64,000 nt of DNA, from positions 12,405-76,404 of the forward strand of contig CAVRNI010000041.1 of the NCBI GenBank assembly GCA_963722415.1, written 5' to 3'. The translations under genes and the position numbers were made by a program. This DNA comes from JALOLG01 sp963722415 (lineage in GTDB: Bacteria > Actinomycetota > Acidimicrobiia > Acidimicrobiales > Ilumatobacteraceae). Shown here piece after piece: positions 60,862 to 64,000 of the stretch (within the stretch, counting starts at the first letter, position 1; each line of letters starts with the position of its first letter). The notes beneath the pieces are model-generated. The model was not told the origin of the DNA, did not search any database, and worked only from the letters and a program-made list of their open reading frames with translations.

Positions 60862-62436
60862 GTGACCTCGCCGCTGCACGACCAGCCGTTGCTCCCGCAT
60901 CTGATCATCCGCAGCCTGGACTCGCAGGACGACGCCCCGTGCATCCATCTCGCCGGCCGGGTCGCGACGTACGCCGAGATCCGCCGACGGACCAGCCAGC
61001 TGATCCAGGCCCAGCGCGCCCGCGGCGTGTCGCGCGGCACCCGCCTCGCCGTGCTGTCGAAGAATCGTCCGGAGGTGCTCACGAATCTGACGGCGTCGCT
61101 CGTCAACGGCTGCGTGCTGACGCCGCTCCACCCGATGGGCTCGCTCGCCGACCACGCCTATGTGATCGGCGACGCGGAGATCGAATGCCTCGTCTTCGAC
61201 GCCGACAACTTCACCGAGCGTGCACGCGAGCTCAAGGCGCAGTACCCGGGTCTCACACTGCTCGGCTTCGGCCCCAACGACGCCGGCGACGACTACCTCG
61301 CACTCGCTGACGGGTTCGCGCCGGCGCCGCTCGAAGCTCCCGACGTCGGCCCCGACGATCTGTGCACGATCGTCTACACCGGCGGGACGACCGGACGCCC
61401 CAAGGGGGTGCTGATGAGCCATCGCGTGTGGCAGGCGATGACGTGGATCCAGATGGCCGAGTGGGAGTTCCCCGAGCAGTTGCGAATCGCGATCGCCACG
61501 CCCTTGTCGCACGCCGCGATGTCCCTCGTCGCACCCGTGCTGCTGTCGGGCGGAGCGTTCTACGTGATGGAGTCGTTCAGTCCCGACGGGTTCTTCGACC
61601 TGGTCGCCGAGCATCGCATCACGGCGACGCTGATCGTCCCCGTCATGCTCTACGCCCTCCAGGGCCACGCACGCTACGCGACGGCCGACATGTCGTCGAT
61701 GGAGACCATCTTCTACGGCGCCTCCCCGATGAGCCCGGCCAAGCTCGCCCAGGCGATCGAGGACTGGGGTCCGATCTTCTACCAGTTCTACGGGCAGACC
61801 GAGGCGCCGATGGTCATCGCCCATCTCAAGAAGGGCGAGCACGATCCGGCGCGTCCCGATCGCCTCGCCTCGTGCGGCCGACCGGTGCCGTGGATGCACG
61901 TCGCCCTGCTCGACTCGGACGACAGACCCGTCGCTCCCGGAGCGTCCGGCGAGATCTGCACCCGAGGTCCGCTCGTGATGACCGGCTACAAGGACCTTCC
62001 CGACGAGACCGCCGAAGCGCTGTCGGGCGACTGGTTGCACACCGGCGACGTCGGCCGCTTCGACGATGACGGCTACCTGTACATCGTCGACCGGACCAAG
62101 GACATGGTGATCACCGGCGGCTTCAACGTGTTCCCCCGCGAGGTCGAGGACGTGATCAGCACACATCCTGCGGTGAGCATGGTCATGGTGATCGGCGTGC
62201 CCGACGACAAGTGGGGCGAAGCGGTCAAGGCCGTCGTCGTGCTCCAGCCCGGCAGCGAGCCATCGGACGAGCTGACCCGGGAGCTGCAACAACTCGTGAA
62301 GGACGCGAAGGGTTCGCAGCAGTCGCCGAAGTCGGTCGACTACGTCGAGTCCCTCCCGCTCACCCCGGTTGGCAAGCCCGACAAGAAGGCGGTGCGGGCG
62401 CGGTACTGGAACGACGTCGATCGAGCCGTCTCATAG
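60862..62436 (+). CDS. Acyl-CoA synthetase / AMP-dependent ligase
   Basis: 524 residues from GTG 60862. ANL motifs: IVYTGGTTGRPKGVLMSHRV, FYGQTEAPM, WLHTGDVGRFDDDGYLYIVD, RTKDMVITGGFNVFPREVED, and the C-terminal lysine region LTPVGKPDKKAVR. It forms acyl-AMP and acyl-CoA. It shares little beyond motifs with the ligase at 27664, so substrates probably differ. The flanking hotdog, nitroreductase and branched-chain-type binding protein suggest a catabolic cluster for an imported acid, by inference. A strong hairpin follows the gene at 62448. Confidence 0.92.
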   Translation: MTSPLHDQPLLPHLIIRSLDSQDDAPCIHLAGRVATYAEIRRRTSQLIQAQRARGVSRGTRLAVLSKNRPEVLTNLTASLVNGCVLTPLHPMGSLADHAYVIGDAEIECLVFDADNFTERARELKAQYPGLTLLGFGPNDAGDDYLALADGFAPAPLEAPDVGPDDLCTIVYTGGTTGRPKGVLMSHRVWQAMTWIQMAEWEFPEQLRIAIATPLSHAAMSLVAPVLLSGGAFYVMESFSPDGFFDLVAEHRITATLIVPVMLYALQGHARYATADMSSMETIFYGASPMSPAKLAQAIEDWGPIFYQFYGQTEAPMVIAHLKKGEHDPARPDRLASCGRPVPWMHVALLDSDDRPVAPGASGEICTRGPLVMTGYKDLPDETAEALSGDWLHTGDVGRFDDDGYLYIVDRTKDMVITGGFNVFPREVEDVISTHPAVSMVMVIGVPDDKWGEAVKAVVVLQPGSEPSDELTRELQQLVKDAKGSQQSPKSVDYVESLPLTPVGKPDKKAVRARYWNDVDRAVS

Positions 62437-62447
62437 CGCCGCCGACG

Positions 62448-62494
62448 ATCTCGTGAAGTTTCGGCGTCCTCAGAGCACCGAAACTTCACGAGAT
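62448..62494. terminator. Bidirectional hairpin terminator
   Basis: ATCTCGTGAAGTTTCGG (62448-62464) and its perfect reverse complement (62478-62494) enclose a 13-base loop. It lies 11 bases after the synthetase stop and 17 bases from the end of the convergent binding-protein gene. It lacks a U tract, but the 17-bp stem and position support a two-way terminator. Confidence 0.7.
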
Positions 62495-62511
62495 GAGATC
62501 GGGTGCGGCGA

Positions 62512-63816
62512 TCAGCCGGCGGGGAGAGCCAAGTCGCCGACGTCCTCGAACTCGGTCGTCAGCGGAACGACCTTGCCGTTCTCCAGCTGGCTGTACACCA
62601 CGCTCCTGTTGAAGAGTCGCTGGTAGCCCTCGAGGCCGTCGGTCCATTCCTGGGTGAAGTCGAGCACCGGGACCATGCCGTTCAGGTCGAGGTTGGACGT
62701 GGTGTTCGCCGCCTCGTAGAACGACTCGGCCGTGATGTCACCATCGATCGTCTCGGCGATCTGGGTGAATCCGACGAACGCAGCCCACGTGCCCATACCG
62801 CCGAGCGAGTTGTAGTCCAACGCGCTGGTGTCCAGACCGGCCTCCTCGAGCGCGACCCGGTACTCCGACCACGGATCGGTCGAGATGTCCGGGTACATGC
62901 CGACGATGATGTCGCCGTCGGTGGCCTCTTCGTTGCCAGCCGCCGAGACCTCGTTGAGGTTGCCCTGCGGACCGTACTGACGAGCTTCCGTGCCCGACTG
63001 GGTCCACGCGGTGTTCCACGTGATGTACGGCGTCTCGGAGATGATGCCGATCACGCAGTCGGCGCCGGTGGTCGCCTGGGCCACCTCGGCGGAGTAGTCC
63101 TGGGCGGTCGGCGGCAGGATGATGACCTCGCCGAAGGTCTTCCCGAGGTTCGCCATGGCGTTCTCCATCGGTGGGATGAAGATCTGGGCGCCGTCGATGA
63201 TCACCGCGTTGATGTTCTCGCATCCATCGTCGATGGCCTTCTTCACCGCCCCGACCGCATACATCGGTTGGTTCCCGATGTTGAACGAGTAGGGACTCGT
63301 CAGCTCGGATGGCGTGATCGGGCAGCACGCCCCGAACCAGGTGATGCTCGATTCGGCGATGACGGGCACGATCGACTCGGCGAAGAACGTGAACGACCCG
63401 ACGATCGACACCATGCCCTCCTCGACGGCCTGCCGGGCGCACGTCGTCGCCACGGCCGGATCGAATTGCTCGTCGCAGACGGTGACCTCGAGCGGCCGGC
63501 CGGCGATCCCGCCGCGCGCGTTGATGTAGTCGGCATACGCATTGGCGGTGTTGGCGATGTTCTCGTAGGTCGGCCCGGCCGCGTTGAGCGTGGTCACGGT
63601 CATGATCTTGAGCGGTTCGCCGGTCGGTGCTTCAGCAGTTGACCCAGCCGTCGACGCGTCGGTCGCATCAGCCGGTGCCGAATCGGCCGTGTCCGCGTCG
63701 TCGTCATCGCCGCCGCAGGCCGCGACACCCAACGTCAAGACGGCGAGCAGCGCCACCTTGAACCTCCACGACTGCCGGTCTGGTACCGAACGCGAGTCAC
63801 GCCTACTGGACATCAT
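62512..63816 (-). CDS. ABC-transporter substrate-binding lipoprotein, branched-chain amino acid type
   Basis: 434 residues from ATG 63816 (GGGGGAG upstream; ATG 63813 is next in line). The signal peptide has core FKVALLAVLTLGVAACGG with lipobox LGVAAC, then an Asp/Ala/Thr-rich linker. The periplasmic-binding fold type I follows: GEPLKIMTVTTLNAAGPTYE, ARGGIAGRPLEVTVCDEQFD, VSIVGSFTFFAESIVPVIAE, and GWGTW-like GGMGTWAAFVGFTQ near the end. It binds amino acids, amides or organic acids for a LIV-type importer whose permease and ATPase genes are not in the window. Upstream of it (63817-64000) I see no gene. Confidence 0.92.
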   Translation of the reverse strand: MMSSRRDSRSVPDRQSWRFKVALLAVLTLGVAACGGDDDDADTADSAPADATDASTAGSTAEAPTGEPLKIMTVTTLNAAGPTYENIANTANAYADYINARGGIAGRPLEVTVCDEQFDPAVATTCARQAVEEGMVSIVGSFTFFAESIVPVIAESSITWFGACCPITPSELTSPYSFNIGNQPMYAVGAVKKAIDDGCENINAVIIDGAQIFIPPMENAMANLGKTFGEVIILPPTAQDYSAEVAQATTGADCVIGIISETPYITWNTAWTQSGTEARQYGPQGNLNEVSAAGNEEATDGDIIVGMYPDISTDPWSEYRVALEEAGLDTSALDYNSLGGMGTWAAFVGFTQIAETIDGDITAESFYEAANTTSNLDLNGMVPVLDFTQEWTDGLEGYQRLFNRSVVYSQLENGKVVPLTTEFEDVGDLALPAG

Positions 63817-64000
63817 GTTGCTCCCCCAGTTGAAGATGTGTCGGGCGCAGAACGCGCACGACCCCCGTGCTGTGTGCACCGACAGTTCACCACAAGACAT
63901 CGGACTTCTGCGAGTCGACGTGCCGCCCGTCGGACGGGACGACGGGCGCGGGCGTGGCGAAGCATCGACGGGTCATTGCCTGGAGCATTGGCGGGACGTC

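Noticed and set aside
60550..63642. Long antisense frames over the acyl-CoA synthetase and binding-protein genes
   Set aside because: Shadow frames of well-supported genes.
1..64000. tRNA, rRNA, insertion sequences, prophage or replication origin
   Set aside because: I looked for tRNA-like arms, transposase or integrase motifs and clustered DnaA-like boxes and found none that I could support by eye.

Overview
The window is high-GC DNA with dense gene packing, GTG and TTG starts, ATGA/GTGA stop-start overlaps and a typical actinobacterial gene set: a SARP regulator, large LuxR/LAL ATPase regulators, ECF41 and ECF42 sigma factors, F420-type PPOX and luciferase-like oxidoreductases, acyl-CoA synthetases, and DUF3995/DUF6069 membrane proteins. 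I infer a free-living actinobacterium, perhaps near Acidimicrobiia (Ilumatobacter-like). The lineage rests on gene content only. I saw no rRNA, tRNA, transposase, phage or CRISPR.

Layout. 0-3.8 kb: a partial SARP gene, a small secreted peptide, and a decayed ECF sigma / membrane-kelch locus. 3.8-10.5 kb: a large LAL regulator divergent from SnoaL-like, P450, OsmC and flavin monooxygenase genes. 10.5-14.8 kb: an ECF41 sigma locus with epimerase, oxidoreductase and DoxX/DUF3995 genes; matching promoters precede the sigma gene and the epimerase. 14.8-16.5 kb: ArsR-SRPBCC-RibD/DHFR-like operon. 16.7-22.3 kb: a glycine-rich secreted beta-helix protein co-translated with a small HTH protein, divergent from a second LAL regulator across a 20-bp palindrome. 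22.4-30.3 kb: mixed metabolic genes (GNAT, DUF1801, phosphotransferase, ZIP transporter, aromatic hydroxylase, F420 enzymes, acyl-CoA synthetase). 30.4-32.1 kb: DGPF/YCII protein plus ECF42. 32.1-34.8 kb: rifampin phosphotransferase-like gene behind a RAE-like inverted repeat. 34.8-42.7 kb: a third LAL regulator, a second OsmC-monooxygenase pair, and a cyclase-STAND regulator. 42.7-50.9 kb: MFS and FadR-type regulator, then BCCP, biotin carboxylase, a carboxyltransferase homologue with altered metal-site residues, a PEP-synthase-like protein without its ATP-grasp half, and an SDR. 50.9-57.9 kb: small regulator-enzyme modules (cupin/TetR, ArsR/SRPBCC, NTF2/TetR/DHFR-like, SDR). 58-64 kb: an acidic 18-residue-repeat protein, a Thr/Pro-rich surface protein, a hotdog protein, nitroreductase, acyl-CoA synthetase and a branched-chain amino acid type binding protein.

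Genes appear to work as self-contained regulator-plus-target modules, several with a palindrome in the shared promoter region. A caution applies throughout: at least thirteen junctions in ten otherwise intact genes are repaired by removing exactly one base, so many apparent frameshifts may be insertion errors in the sequence. Coordinates of those genes are given for the repaired span.
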